From Mesocentrotus franciscanus (lineage: Eukaryota > Echinodermata > Echinoidea > Camarodonta > Strongylocentrotidae), in assembly GCA_037976565.1 (NCBI GenBank), contig CP137669.1:37412912-37476911 (forward strand): a stretch of 64,000 nucleotides of DNA. The letters are read 5' to 3'. Of the stretch, positions 1 through 10,937 are shown one piece after another. Both the position numbers and the translations under genes were made by a program. Numbering within the stretch: the first letter of the stretch is position 1; every line of letters begins with the position of its first letter. Below the pieces are notes generated by a model that was not told the origin of the DNA, did not search any database, and saw only the letters and a list, made by a program, of their open reading frames with translations.

Positions 1-809
1 TTATCTACACTGTAAGATGTGCTGGAAATCTGATTGTTGTTATGTCATTTGACACTGGGAAAGAATCTAGGGGTGGTACATTGTGAAAACGATGTTATCT
101 TTTGTTTGACATGCTCGCTGACACATGCACTGGGAGGGACCTAGCAGAGGCCAACGATGTGGCTCTTTTGCTGGATATTGAGAAGTAGTTGTGTGATGAC
201 TGGAAAAGATGAAGTTAGTTAAATTATGTTAATTGCCATAACAAGTCAAAATTAGCACAAGTCATTGGTTTTGTGTCCATGCAAAGACGGCTGCGTCCGT
301 GTAAGTTAAAAGAGACCTCTGCACAAGCAGCCAAGCACCAATAGTGCATGTAAGATCCACGCCATCTAAGTCTATTATTGATAATATTACCTAACATAAA
401 TGATAATATATTTTTGCACATGTTATCGTCTCCAACGTTCTGATTTACATGAACACCTGAACAACAAAGAAAATCTTGTTTTGACAAAGAGAAACTTTCT
501 TCTGTTGGAATATTGAAAAAAGACCTGTCAATGTTGTGAGTATACTTAATCTCTTGGATGCAGTGAATATGAGAATACTAAGTCCACATCTACATAAGAT
601 CGAGTCTTACACATGTATTAAATTATTATCATTTTTAAAAATTTATTTTTTTAATTTATTTTTTACTTATGATGAATATGAACATGTACAGATGACATGC
701 AATTACCAATATACACAACTATATCTGCAAATAAGATCTTGTCTTGTAACTTCAAATCTGATATGATTTCTAGAAGTAAGAGTGCCCCCTTTTTTTTGGG
801 GGGGGAGGG
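1..809. other. Non-coding, no gene seen
   Basis: AT-rich sequence with scattered short ORFs on both strands, none resembling a known protein and none with convincing splice sites. It ends in a run of T followed by a run of G at about 789-812, which abuts the inverted-repeat element beginning near 810. Confidence 0.6.
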
Positions 810-1669
810 CAGGGGGTGTAATTTTTTTCCACTTGAGTTCCGGATCCCAGTACATGTGTTGTATGAACTCATTTGCATACAGCCAATTAGAGCTCATCTT
901 ATCAATAACAAGCTTTACGCGTGCTAAAGATTTTACGGATGCGAAACGGTTAACGGTGCGAAGCTCTTACACAGACAGCGCTATATGGCTTGTTAATGTT
1001 TCATTTGTGCTCTAGCATGTCTACCTTTAGCAAATGTATTATAGATCTACACCTCTTATAATATCAGCTTATGAAATTGCTGTGAAAAATTATTACTTAA
1101 TTAGCACTAAATTGAAATTACTCTATAGCTATCGAAGATAGGCCTTATCGTCTTTGAAGCCACTATATACATGTAGAATGGAATAGAATATAATAGAATT
1201 TATTGACTCTCATTCTCAAGCTCGATCCCCTTCTGGTGTATTTACATGTCATGATAATGAAACATAATAAATAATACAAACATAGCTCAGGGAGTAAACT
1301 CACAACTCCCTGCATAGCTTAATAATGCAACAAAACAACAACACAAATGTATAAGGATAAATAGGAATGATCTAACCTTACCTAGGCTATGGTAAACATA
1401 AATACAATGTACAATATGGCAAGCATACATGTAAAGTGGAGAATACCACATGAACAAAATAAATACAAACAAAAAACTACATAATTGTCCTAACTTTCTA
1501 ACAAATTATAAGTTTCATTTTTTTTACATAGGACTCATTTCTAAAGATTTTACGCTTGAGAAATTTATTATAGATCTGTTATTGACAAGATGAGCTCTGA
1601 TTGACTGTATGCAAATGAGTTCATACTGGGGTCCAGAACTCAAGTGGGAAAAAAAATTACGCGGGCAGG

Positions 1670-1670
<1 letters not shown>
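810..1670. mobile_element. Element with long (~130 bp) inverted terminal repeats
   Basis: The arm at about 810-938 (AGGGGGTGTAATTTTTTTCC, then CACTTGAGTTC, ATGAACTCATTTGCATACAG, AGCTCATCTT) reappears as its reverse complement at about 1538-1670, with roughly 80-85% identity and small indels. Both arms end near the motif CTAAAGATTTTACG. No transposase-like ORF lies between them. The interior has an AATAGAATATAATAG stretch at about 1177-1203 that, read on the minus strand, looks like a LINE-type tail after an AATAAA, so a second element may be inserted. No clear target-site duplication was found, so the superfamily is unassigned. A fold-back DNA transposon is the likeliest explanation. Confidence 0.6.

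Positions 1671-1671
<1 letters not shown>

Positions 1672-1701
<30 letters not shown>
1672..1701. repeat. (GT)n microsatellite
   Basis: About 14 uninterrupted GT dinucleotides directly outside the right arm of the preceding inverted-repeat element. Confidence 0.9.
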
Positions 1702-1704
<3 letters not shown>

Positions 1705-1817
1705 GGGGTGTACATTTCACATGTGTTCTACATTTTAAAAGTTATTGTATCATGTAATATTTAAATATGTTATGTAAACTTGTAAAGTACATGTATGTAA
1801 AGTAAAAGGAACACAAA

Positions 1818-2055
1818 GGCCCAAATTCACAAATGAGGTTTAAATTTAATTCATTGTTTAAACCTAGTTTAAACCCTCATTTACATAACCCATGGTTTAA
1901 AATTAGCGCAAATTAAGCATACCTTGCCTTGCGCATGTCTAATATTGGACTACTGACTGCGTCACGCTTATTTTGGGCTAATTGTAGACCATGGGTTATG
2001 TAAATGAAGATTTAAACCATGGGTTAAGTTTAAACCTCCTTTGTGAATTTAGGCC
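1818..2055. mobile_element. MITE, 238 bp, GGCC-ended
   Basis: The ends are inverted: GGCCCAAATTCACAAATGAG at the left and the complement of GGCCTAAATTCACAAAGGAG at the right. A second inverted block, ACCCATGGTTTAAA against TTTAAACCATGGGTTA, lies further in. There is no coding capacity. No convincing direct duplication flanks it, so the superfamily is not assigned. Confidence 0.7.
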
Positions 2056-5000
2056 ATTAGTTTTAAAGAAATCTACTCAAGGGCAATTTCAGTAACCTTC
2101 TGTATTGCCTGACCAGGTTTGGATTATTTACTATGTCTGCAGGTATTTATGTGTAATGTCCACACATTAAGGCAATGCACCAGGCTATTAAGATTGCCTC
2201 GGGTCGATTTATTGAAAGTATTTGCGATAGTGCTCAGGCAATCTCTTAATATTTCAAAACCATTTAAACTCAGGCATACAGACTTTTCTCACTTCGCATT
2301 TGAAATTTGATAAGAAGAAAAGAAGAAAGGAAATGAACAATATTTAATTTTGGTTGTCCACAAGCCAAAGGGGGATTCCCTACATTCGTGACTATCAAGC
2401 TCATTATTGGCACTGTCAACATTTAAGATTTAGATGAGCGATAATTTGAGAGCCCTTGGCTCAAGCCCACATCCCTCTTCCTTCTTTCTATTTTTCCCCA
2501 AAGCTCTAGAGGATTTTTGCTGTATTGGCCGTGTTCATAACCATGAGGAGGCTATGAGCATCATTGGAGCCAGGCTGTGTGTAACTTGACTGCTTTGCCT
2601 GCCAGGCCAATTTATCATAATGCATGCTGACAATCTAGCAGCTCAATATCTGTCTCCTCCATGTACATGAAGTGCATACATGTACTGCATAGAGCCACTT
2701 TTTCCATTAGCTTAATTGGTTGCCTCTCCTAGATCAAGATTCAATTGAGGTGAAGTCTGTCAGCTGAATGCAGTGAAAAATGATGTCCTTGTCCATGTAC
2801 AGTATTTTGCACAAACCATGGGAAAGGACACCACACACTGTCTTTTGGGATATGATTGGAGTGAAGGAATATTGAGGTTACAGACTTTGATGATGAAATC
2901 ACATTATAACTAACATGTAATTTGTATATACATGTAATATACAGATTGTACATGTATATGTACATGTATGCCATGATCAAGATACTATTATTTTCATGTA
3001 AACATTATCTTTTGAAAATATGAATGTAAAACCTTTTCTCCATCATCATACAAGACATTAACCTGTGTACTGTATATTTGTAAAATGTGTATGATTCTTG
3101 TAAGGACTACTCTACATGTACATGTACATTTGTAGATATTTGGACCAATTTCATTTTCTCCAGGGAGAATTACTCTAGGCTTTTTTTTGGTCAAAGATGT
3201 AGAGTTAGGGTGAGGGTTGCAGTTGGGTTTTAGGTTAGAGTTAGGGTTGAAGGTAGGAATTCAATTAGTGTACTCTATCGACTATGGACTGATTGTTGCC
3301 AGAGCAAAATTCCTTATCAATATTAAATAATTATGAACCCAAAATCCATCCAGTAATATATATATGATGAACTTGTTGGTTCATAATAATGTGTCATAGG
3401 ATCAAATACATATTATCACAGCATTGTGACCTGACAGTAGTAAATAAATAAAAGCTGTGTAGATCCAGAAGCATACTGTGTAATAACATGCAGGTAGAAC
3501 ATAGCCTTACACATGTACATGTACAGGGTATGTAATAGGTACATTTCAAAAGTCAAGTACATGTACATTTATCTCTATATTTGTTGCGTACAGGGTGTAT
3601 ATACATGTACACCTGTAGCTTGTTTTTTGATGGGGAAGTTATTGTTCGTAAAGTGAAAAATGATTTATCTTTGCGTTTCCTAATACTACAAGTGCAATTT
3701 GCACCTGTATTGTTTCAAAGAGAAATGAATTTCCTGTTGACAACATTAAAGTTGTATACATGATCTTTGCAGAAAGTGTAGGGTGTACTTTTTCCTACCC
3801 TGAAGACTTCCCTCTCAAGCTTGATATCCAGTCTGTGCCAAAAGATCTATTCTGCATTGTAGAATTTTTATATTTTTGTTAAGGGAATCGGACAAGCTCT
3901 GCAAAGCCGTAAAAGAGTTTGGAAATATTTTTTTGAAAAGTTGAAATGAGCTCTAAAACTGATAATAATAAAGAAGTATGTGAAATGTGTTTCTGTAACT
4001 ATAGCAACCCAAAGAGCTCTTTTTAACAATTTTTTTCTTTCTTTAATATGTAGGCTAAATGTACATGAATGTAGCGTACAGTTAAGCTACATGTACATGT
4101 ATGTCTTGTTGAGAATGAACACAGCAGCTCTGAAGACTGGTAGTTACATTTAGTATTTTAGTATTTTAGTATTTACCCTGTAATTAAAATGTAAAGAGTG
4201 GCATTCGGCAACACTGTGTGCAGAAAAAGTACAAGTATGTACAGTGTAGAATGTATGGAAGGGAAAATTTAATGTTGTAAACCATATTTATAATAATAAT
4301 AATAACATGTCTTGTTTACCCAGGGTAGCCTCACCAGTTTTAATACTGTTCTCCCTGAGGCCCTGCAATCATATTACTGTATATCTCTTACGCATTATTT
4401 TGTGGAAAGACAATTTCAAAATTCCACTTCTGTATCCCCCTCCCCGAAAACCCAAACACACAAAAACCCAAGCAAACAAACATAGAAATCTGTAATGTTA
4501 CACCTGTTCATCTATAAATTTGAATTGCATTCCTATCAACAACCGTCAGACTGCTCATCCCTACCCTGTGCATTTCAATGTATACACTTCCCTGTCAAGC
4601 GTGACATCATATCCAACCCTTCCCACCCGCTCCACCCGCTCCATTCCTACATAAGGCATACTCGTTGTTATACCCTCCTTGAAATGTTGAGCACGGCTCA
4701 TGTGTGTGCATGTACATACACCCAAATCTGGAGGCACTGTGCACAGCAATATTGCTTTTTGGCAAGGGTTAATTTGGCAGCCGACATAACATCAAGCCAG
4801 ACATTGGTAGGTAACGTGTGTGCATAATAAGATCCGCACACTGTTGTATATTATGTACATTATGTAGGGACCCACATGTACATGTAGCTGCCCAATGTTT
4901 ATAGATATACTGTACATGTATTTACATCAAAATGTAACCCTTTTATTCTATAACTTTGGAAACTTCCTAATACAGACTAAAAATATGACATGTACACCTG

Positions 5001-6198
5001 TATATTTGCTTTTAGAATGTTTGGGCAGCAAGCCTCATAATTTGATATTAGTGATAATACTCTAGATATGATGACAGTTGTGAGCATTATAAGCATAGCT
5101 TGATTGAAAACAATAATTACAGTAAGTGATTATAATTATATATAGTAGTGATGATTATAGTTAATTACTGATGGTTTCAATGAATATATACAAGTAATGA
5201 TTATAATAATAATGAATAAACTTGTTTCATAAAATGTCTTTTTTTCCTTTATAGGCTTACACTGTACATACATGATACTTATATTGAGATTTTATGGCAA
5301 AGTCCAGTAAGCAATACCGTAGATCAGTACCCTCTGTTATGTAACAGTACAATAAAGGTAAAAAGATCAACTGCAGACAAAAACATTGCAGTCCAGATGG
5401 CAACAGAACTCATGCATATTCAGTTATTGATTTCTAATTGACTTGTGAAAAATAAAAGGTATTTTGGCTGAGATGTTCTCATGGATGTACATGTAAGCTA
5501 TGGTAATTGTTTTGCTGGTGGTCGAACCAATTTCAATATAAACTTTAAATGATGGTTTTGGGAGGGAGCAGGAGCTACATGTAACCGTTATTGTTTACAT
5601 ATATGCATCTATTAGTGGAACCTACAGTGTACATGTACACATATAACGAACTTGGACCAAGGACTTTATCTTGTTCTTAAAACTTTGTTTATCAGGGCAA
5701 AAACACAATAGAATACACAGAGAAGTGTGACTGGCTAAATTACCAGTTTTGTTACGTACAGCAGTTTAATACAACAGCATTCTTTATAATTAGAATGAAC
5801 ATGTACATGTACATGTAGGTTCCACTTTACAAGTGTATGTACAGTACATGTACATTGTGTAAGTATTTTTTTCACTATTTACACTTCTGTATGTGTCTTC
5901 ATTTTGTTTGTTTGAGAGAGAGAGAGAGAGATAGAGAAAGTATCTACATGTACATTGTACATGTATGTCAATTCCTGCATTTCAGGCAGTAGTACATGTA
6001 GCAGATATGGTGATGGTAGGCTACCTGTAAATATGTACATTTGGAAGGTGAGGATGAAAGGACACTTGTGTTGGAAGAGGCGTTATTGTATTACATGTAG
6101 AGATTCCTCGGTGCTACATGTCACTGTTGTGTTGAATCAACAGTGTGTATGTCTGAAATCCATGTGCTGGCATGGAGCTGGGATATTTGAAATCATCT
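2056..6198. other. Non-coding, rich in TACATGTA palindromes
   Basis: No gene was recognised. The stretch holds very many copies of TACATGTA/GTACATGTAC (for example near 2945, 3115, 3515, 3600, 4090, 4870, 5805, 5945), a short GA run at about 5915-5940 and a degenerate TTAGGG-like patch at about 3197-3256. ORFs such as the one at 4495-4827 (110 codons) show no recognisable domain and no flanking splice signals, and I treat them as chance. Confidence 0.6.
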
Positions 6199-6199
6199 G

Positions 6200-6253
6200 A
6201 GGGGAGGTGAGGGGAGGGGAGGGGAGGGGAGGGGAGTAGAGAAGGGGGAGGGG
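6200..6253. repeat. (GGGGA)n minisatellite
   Basis: Pentamer GGGGA/GGGGAG repeats on the + strand, about eight units, degenerating to the right. The tract is purine-only. Confidence 0.85.
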
Positions 6254-6399
6254 ATGAATAAGGGGAATCTTAGTTAAGACTTAAGAGAAGAGAAATTGAG
6301 GTGTGAATGTGGGGTAGAGATGAAAAATAAAGTTGTGTTTAGAGACGTCAGTGTATACAGATTACTCAGTGACGCTACATGTTCCTGTCATGTTGAATA

Positions 6400-7140
6400 C
6401 CGTATTTGCCGGCGATAAGGCCGCAGCGCCGCATAGGCCGCACCCCCGATTTTGACATTTCATAGACTTAAAAAAAAAATTTTTTAAAATGGAAGGAAAA
6501 AAAACCAAACAGACCAAATAAAATTAGCATAAATTTCTTGTAGAAAACTTTTTTTTTATACACACTGATACCACATTCATCTATTTTTTAAATAAAATTT
6601 ACAGTAAAAAAATAAGTTTACCGCAAAATTGATCGTAATTTAGCAAATCTTCATTGATTTTGAAGTTAGTACTGTATCGCAGGCAGTTTTGGTATCCCAT
6701 TATACCCCTACCTACGAAATTGCGTGAAATGGATACGAAGAAAGCAGTAAGAAAACAGACTTCGTCCGGATGCGCAGTTGCGTTGCGCGGTAGCTCCGTA
6801 ACGGTCCCTTCTTTTAGCAATGCAATGGCACGGACTTAAATCTAGATCTACCGGTAGAATTTGTTAAAAATAGGTAATGAAGTTTATTCACGAGATCGAC
6901 AAAACTTCATGTCAACAATGCAACATGAAATAGTCGGTAAGATGTGTGGAGTTAATCTAGAAATGTCCTGTACCATTACTGGTATAGATCTAGTCATTGT
7001 ACCGTTGGGAGTCCCATATGTACGAAATTACGTGCTGTTTTAACAGCCAATTTTTTACTGTTGTTGCGGATTAGCCGCACCCAGACTTTTTGATATTTTC
7101 GGAAGAGAAAATACTGCGGCCTTTACGCCGGCAAATACGG
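6400..7140 (+). mobile_element. TA-flanked non-autonomous DNA transposon, copy 1
   Basis: The element begins CCGTATTTGCCGGCG and ends with the complement, CGCCGGCAAATACGG, flanked on both sides by TA (6398-6399 and 7141-7142). Subterminal blocks rich in GGCCGC follow each end. TA duplication with extended terminal inverted repeats is the signature of the Tc1/mariner/pogo group; no transposase is encoded, so it depends on a source element elsewhere. The interior block around 6890-6985 (ending GTAAGATGTGTGGAGTTA) is shared with copy 2 at 7380-8056 in the opposite orientation. Superfamily placement rests only on TSD and ends. Confidence 0.75.
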
Positions 7141-7142
7141 TA

Positions 7143-7377
7143 GACAATTTTTTAAATTTTTAATGTGTTGGCATGGAGCTACATTGTAGAAAAACCTGCT
7201 CTGTTGAATTTATCAGGGGGGGGGGTGGGCTTGACAATGAGGAAGGAGTAGTAATATTCAGGCTGCTGTAAATTGATTTTTGTGTCTCCTGGACTCCTTG
7301 TAATATACACAAAGAAGTTTTTCAGGACATGTTTATGTATATGTACACTGTACAAAGTATAAAATTGTTATAAAGAA
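7143..7377. other. Spacer between the two inverted transposon copies
   Basis: Single-copy-looking DNA with a G run at about 7217-7225. Its first 90 bases (GTGTTGGCATGGAGCTACAT) resemble 6160-6180 (GTGCTGGCATGGAGCTGGGA), suggesting that the host DNA around the insertion is part of a local duplication. Confidence 0.5.
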
Positions 7378-7379
7378 TA

Positions 7380-8056
7380 CTGTATTTGCCGGTGTAAAGG
7401 CCGCAGTATTTTCGGAAGAGAAAATATCAAAAAGTCTGGGTGCGGCCTATGCACAACAACAGTAAAAAATTGGGGGTCAAAACAGCACGTATTTGTACAT
7501 ACTGTACATGTATTGGACTACAATGACTCGCGGCAGCGGTGCCGGGCATGGTAGCGTCAAAACCATGTTGTTCCATGGCGAGAAAATACAATAAAAAACC
7601 ACCAAGATGATTTTCAACTACAAAAACAACGAGTAATAGTGAAGACCGGAGTCCAATCAACAATTGTATGTCCAAATATAAATAGAATAATGTCGGATTG
7701 CGGAGATTTCAATGGATTCTGCACGAAGAAATCCTAGTGTTTAGCACTAGAAAAACTGGGGAACGTAATGATCTGTGCATGCGCGGGCGGGTTCTCATTT
7801 ATCTCGAACGAGAATTATGAAGTTAGATGTACAATGGTACAGGACATTTCTAGAATAACTCCACACATCTTACCGACAATTTGGTGTTATATTGTTGACA
7901 TGAAGTTTTGTCAATCTCGTGAATAAACTTCATAACTTATTTTTCAAACAAAAACTACTGGTAAATCTAGACCTTTTTTTTTTTTTTCTTCTTCAAAATG
8001 TCAAAATCAGGGGTGCGGCCTATACGGCGCTGCGGCCTTAACTCCGGCAAATGCGG
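7380..8056 (-). mobile_element. TA-flanked non-autonomous DNA transposon, copy 2
   Basis: Starts CTGTATTTGCCGGTG and ends CCGGCAAATGCGG, flanked by TA (7378-7379 and 8057-8058). Its left end equals the right end of copy 1 (AGTATTTTCGGAAGAGAAAA block), so the two copies are inverted relative to each other. Shared interior: the stretch ending TTACCGAC near 7875 is the complement of GTCGGTAAGATGTGTGGAGT in copy 1. Length 677 bp against 741 bp; differences are indels. Non-coding. Confidence 0.75.
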
Positions 8057-8170
8057 TACTGTTACAACACATGTATATCGTAATCATGTTATAACAAGTA
8101 ATTTTGCTCATCTCTCTTCTCTGTATCCCATTGTTTGAAATATCTATATTGAAAAAAAGGAGAATTATAA

Positions 8171-8199
8171 ACATGTACATGTACATGTACATGTACATG
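8171..8199. repeat. (ACATGT)n run
   Basis: Four to five perfect ACATGT units in a row, the longest uninterrupted run of the palindromic hexamer that is dispersed through the first 15 kb. Confidence 0.9.
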
Positions 8200-9392
8200 A
8201 TATACTCAACTATTTAAAAAATATGTTCAAAGTTTATATAGCTACATGTACAGGTATATTTCAATATGCATATTAAACAAAAAGAAGAACATTACATTAA
8301 AATATTCAAATTATGATGATGTACATACTGCTAATTTGTAGGTTAATCTCTGCCTGCTTTTCCTATTGGTTCATCTTGGTGAAGTGGGTCACTATGGTAG
8401 CTACATGTAGATGTACACAGTCAACATTTGCTGTCTACTACCTCTTTTATATTTCATGATAGTCGGGACCCTCTTGGTTTCTGAAAGTTTAGAACGGCTT
8501 AAATATTGATAGGGGATTTCCATTTACATTGCTGTGAAATGTGCCACTTCCTTGGCGGTCATCTTGGGGGAATACCTGGTAATCTTCATGCACAATGTAT
8601 GTACATGTAGGCCCATTGGAGCTTGTGTATTTACAATGTATTAAAGTGCATGGACCCAGATCTTAATATTGGATGGCATCCCGCGCCAAAGTTGTAGCGG
8701 GGATGACACCTTACTTGTCTTAAGGCACTTCTGCCTGGTGCCAGGGTGAATTTCTAATTGGAACTCACTGATATTATTACAGCGTTTGGGATGCACATGT
8801 GCCGCATTTTGTGCATATGAATTAAAGTACACTTGGCTATTTTAGATGAACTCACTTTTAGTGAAGCTATGATAGATAAAATTAGGAACAAACAAGTTGT
8901 CCTTAGGTCTGTCAGTCATACATGTACATGTGCACCTTTAAATTCACCTGTTTCAGTAAATGTGCAATTACAACTTTATTTGAATAGTGTACATTTGAGC
9001 ATGTTATATATATACACTCATGTACATGTATGGTGTCATGTGAATCTGTTAATTATCATTGTTATCACTTTGTGTTGTGCATTTCAATTTCTTGAAAAAG
9101 CTGAAGTCTTGAAGCATCTCTTACATGTATTCAGTTGAGGAATTTCAGTAAAGATCAAAACCAAAATCATGAGGATTTATCATTGTTTGTATTGTGTACA
9201 TTACAGTATGTACAGTGTATGTTAGATTGTGCACATTTACTACCATGAAACTGCAGGATTGAATATTATACTTTTAGCTGATGTTTGTATTCATTCTAGA
9301 ATATCTGATTTAGTCTTATTTTTCAGTTTATAAGAAGTTACTGCCAATTTCAAATGAATTACCTTTTTCCATTTTTTTTTCTTCATTTGTAG
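8200..9392. other. Non-coding; ends at a splice acceptor
   Basis: No gene was recognised. The stretch contains many TACATGTA copies and ends in a pyrimidine-rich run followed by AG at 9391-9392, a good splice acceptor for the SNAP-25 exon that follows. This implies at least one untranslated exon further upstream, which I could not locate. Confidence 0.5.
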
Positions 9393-9612
9393 ATCGAGCT
9401 ACATGTACAGAGGCCTTGAACGATACTGGTAGCATCTATTCCATCTCAAGTGTTCGCCAGGCATCGTTGAATCATCAAAAGCATTCCAAGAGAGGGCAAT
9501 AATCCCGACCTAGAGGCAATAATATCTAGAAGCACTCTGTAAATACTACCAGGAAGGCTGAAAGACTACTTGAAAGTTTAAACTTCCCAAAGTTACCCCA
9601 CAACTACTAAAG
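9393..9612 (+). other. SNAP-25 5' UTR part of the first coding exon
   Basis: Inferred to start after the acceptor (T-rich run, then TTCATTTGTAG) at 9392. An in-frame TGA at 9571-9573 precedes the ATG at 9613 and excludes an upstream in-frame start within this exon. A short upstream ORF (ATG 9403, TAG 9430-9432, nine codons) is present in a weak start context. The exact 5' boundary is inference; transcription could instead begin inside this stretch. Confidence 0.55.
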
Positions 9613-9690
9613 ATGGAAGACCAGAATGACATGAACATGCGCTCGGAGCTGGAGGAGATCCAGATGCAAGCGAACATGCAGACCGACGAG
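9613..9690 (+). CDS. SNAP25: SNAP-25, first coding exon (partial CDS)
   Basis: SNAP-25 is a Qbc-SNARE. It sits on the inner face of the plasma membrane, supplies two of the four helices of the SNARE bundle (with syntaxin and synaptobrevin) and drives calcium-triggered vesicle fusion in neurons and secretory cells. This exon encodes 26 residues starting MEDQNDMNMRSEL and ending ANMQTDE. It matches the vertebrate protein's start in the pattern (M)RxELEExQ...DE and in the point at which the exon stops, just before the conserved SLESTRRM block of the first SNARE helix. The start is fixed by the in-frame stop at 9571-9573 and a good context (A at -3, G at +4). The exon ends in phase 0 at GAG followed by GTGAGT, a strong donor. 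The remaining exons (rest of SN1, palmitoylated cysteine linker, SN2) are not in the window. A related Qbc-SNARE such as SNAP-23 is the only realistic alternative. Confidence 0.88.
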
Positions 9691-10242
9691 GTGAGTTAAA
9701 CTTCAAAGTAAAAACTAGGAATATTAAAACCTGTTATTAAAGTGTACGAACCACCAAATGTATTTTGTTCTGTATGTAACACGTTCCATGGCGCTATATA
9801 ATATTGGAACCATGGGCTCCTAAATTTACTTCTATAAAGAGATAACATAAAAGCAACTTGTGAGTAAATTGCTTGACGCATGGAATTAGGGCTCGCACAG
9901 ATCCCAAGGCCGACTTGAGTTCTGTGCAAGCATATTTATGTTATTCTCTTTTCTCTTCATACTCCTTATCCGCTGGCCTATATTGAGGCTGATTCTATGC
10001 ATTCTAACCATACACAAAGGATTTTTTAGGTAGCTGGTACACTTTAAAAGTTTAGGGCCTAACACTCTAAAGGGATCCTGGTCAGATTACCATCTCAAAT
10101 GTAGATAACTCCAAGACTTTATCAATTATTCAGGTAAACTGATGCATGTACAGTCTCCGTATATTGACAATGCAGTGTATGTTTAAATTGCATCCTGTAT
10201 GTGATAAATTTGTGGAACCCTAATATGTAGTTCCTCTTTTAA

Positions 10243-10779
10243 AGGGAACCAAAACCTTCATCCTAAGTTACCTTTATTGTAAAGTTTAAACGATTTGAAT
10301 AAGATTAGTGAAAAATTGAACAAAATCAGGCAAGGTAAAAGGAAGTTAAAGCTAAAGAAATAACTTGTCACCAGAGGGCGATATTCAATTTGATGGCATC
10401 ATTTGTGGACAACGCTCCATGCCTTCAGATCATGGAACTTCATGTTTTTCCTTCTTTCTTGTGATTGAGATAATCTACTCCCCTGAAAACAAGATATGGA
10501 ATGCAGAATGATATTCTACTTCACATTTTATGAAGTCGGATATTGAACACAAATGAATACAAAGAAAATGAAAGAATTGTGAAATTCCATGATCAGAAAG
10601 CATGGAGAGTTGTCCACAAATGATGCCATCAAATTAAATATCGCCCTCTGGTGACAAGTTATTTCCTTAGCTTTAACTTCCTTATACCTTGCCTGATTTT
10701 GTTCAATTTTTCACTAATCTTATTCAAATCATTTAAACTTTACAAGAAAGGTAACTTAGGATGAAGGTTTTTGTTCCCT
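10243..10779. mobile_element. Fold-back element with ~200 bp arms, TTAA-flanked
   Basis: The arms at about 10243-10443 and 10577-10779 are near-perfect inverted copies; for example ACTTGTCACCAGAGGGCGAT at about 10363 returns as its complement near 10640. The ends are AGGGAACCAAAACCTTCATC and its inverted partner, flanked by TTAA (10239-10242 and 10780-10783). There is no ORF. TTAA duplication with AG...CT termini fits Kolobok; piggyBac also uses TTAA but its ends usually start CCY. The element lies about 550 bp inside the SNAP-25 intron, so it should be transcribed and can form a long hairpin. Confidence 0.75.
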
Positions 10780-10900
10780 TTAAACCTTTGAGTTTGTTGA
10801 AATCCCCTTAAGACAAAAAAATGATTCAATTGTAACAGGATTCAACAGAAGGGTGTTTCATACATGTATGCCCGTCTGATCCAATAACTGCTTATTCTAT

Positions 10901-10937
10901 AGAAGGAGGAGGGAGGGAGGGGGTGGGGGGGGGGAGG
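10901..10937. repeat. G-rich purine run
   Basis: Purine stretch with several G runs of three or more (GGGAGGGAGGG, then a run of about ten G), which could fold as a G-quadruplex on the + strand. Confidence 0.6.

Noticed and set aside
3197..3256. Interstitial telomere (TTAGGG) repeat
   Set aside because: Only scattered GTTAGGGT/GGGTTTTAGG words without a regular period.
4495..4827. 110-codon + strand ORF
   Set aside because: No domain, no splice context, composition like surrounding non-coding DNA.
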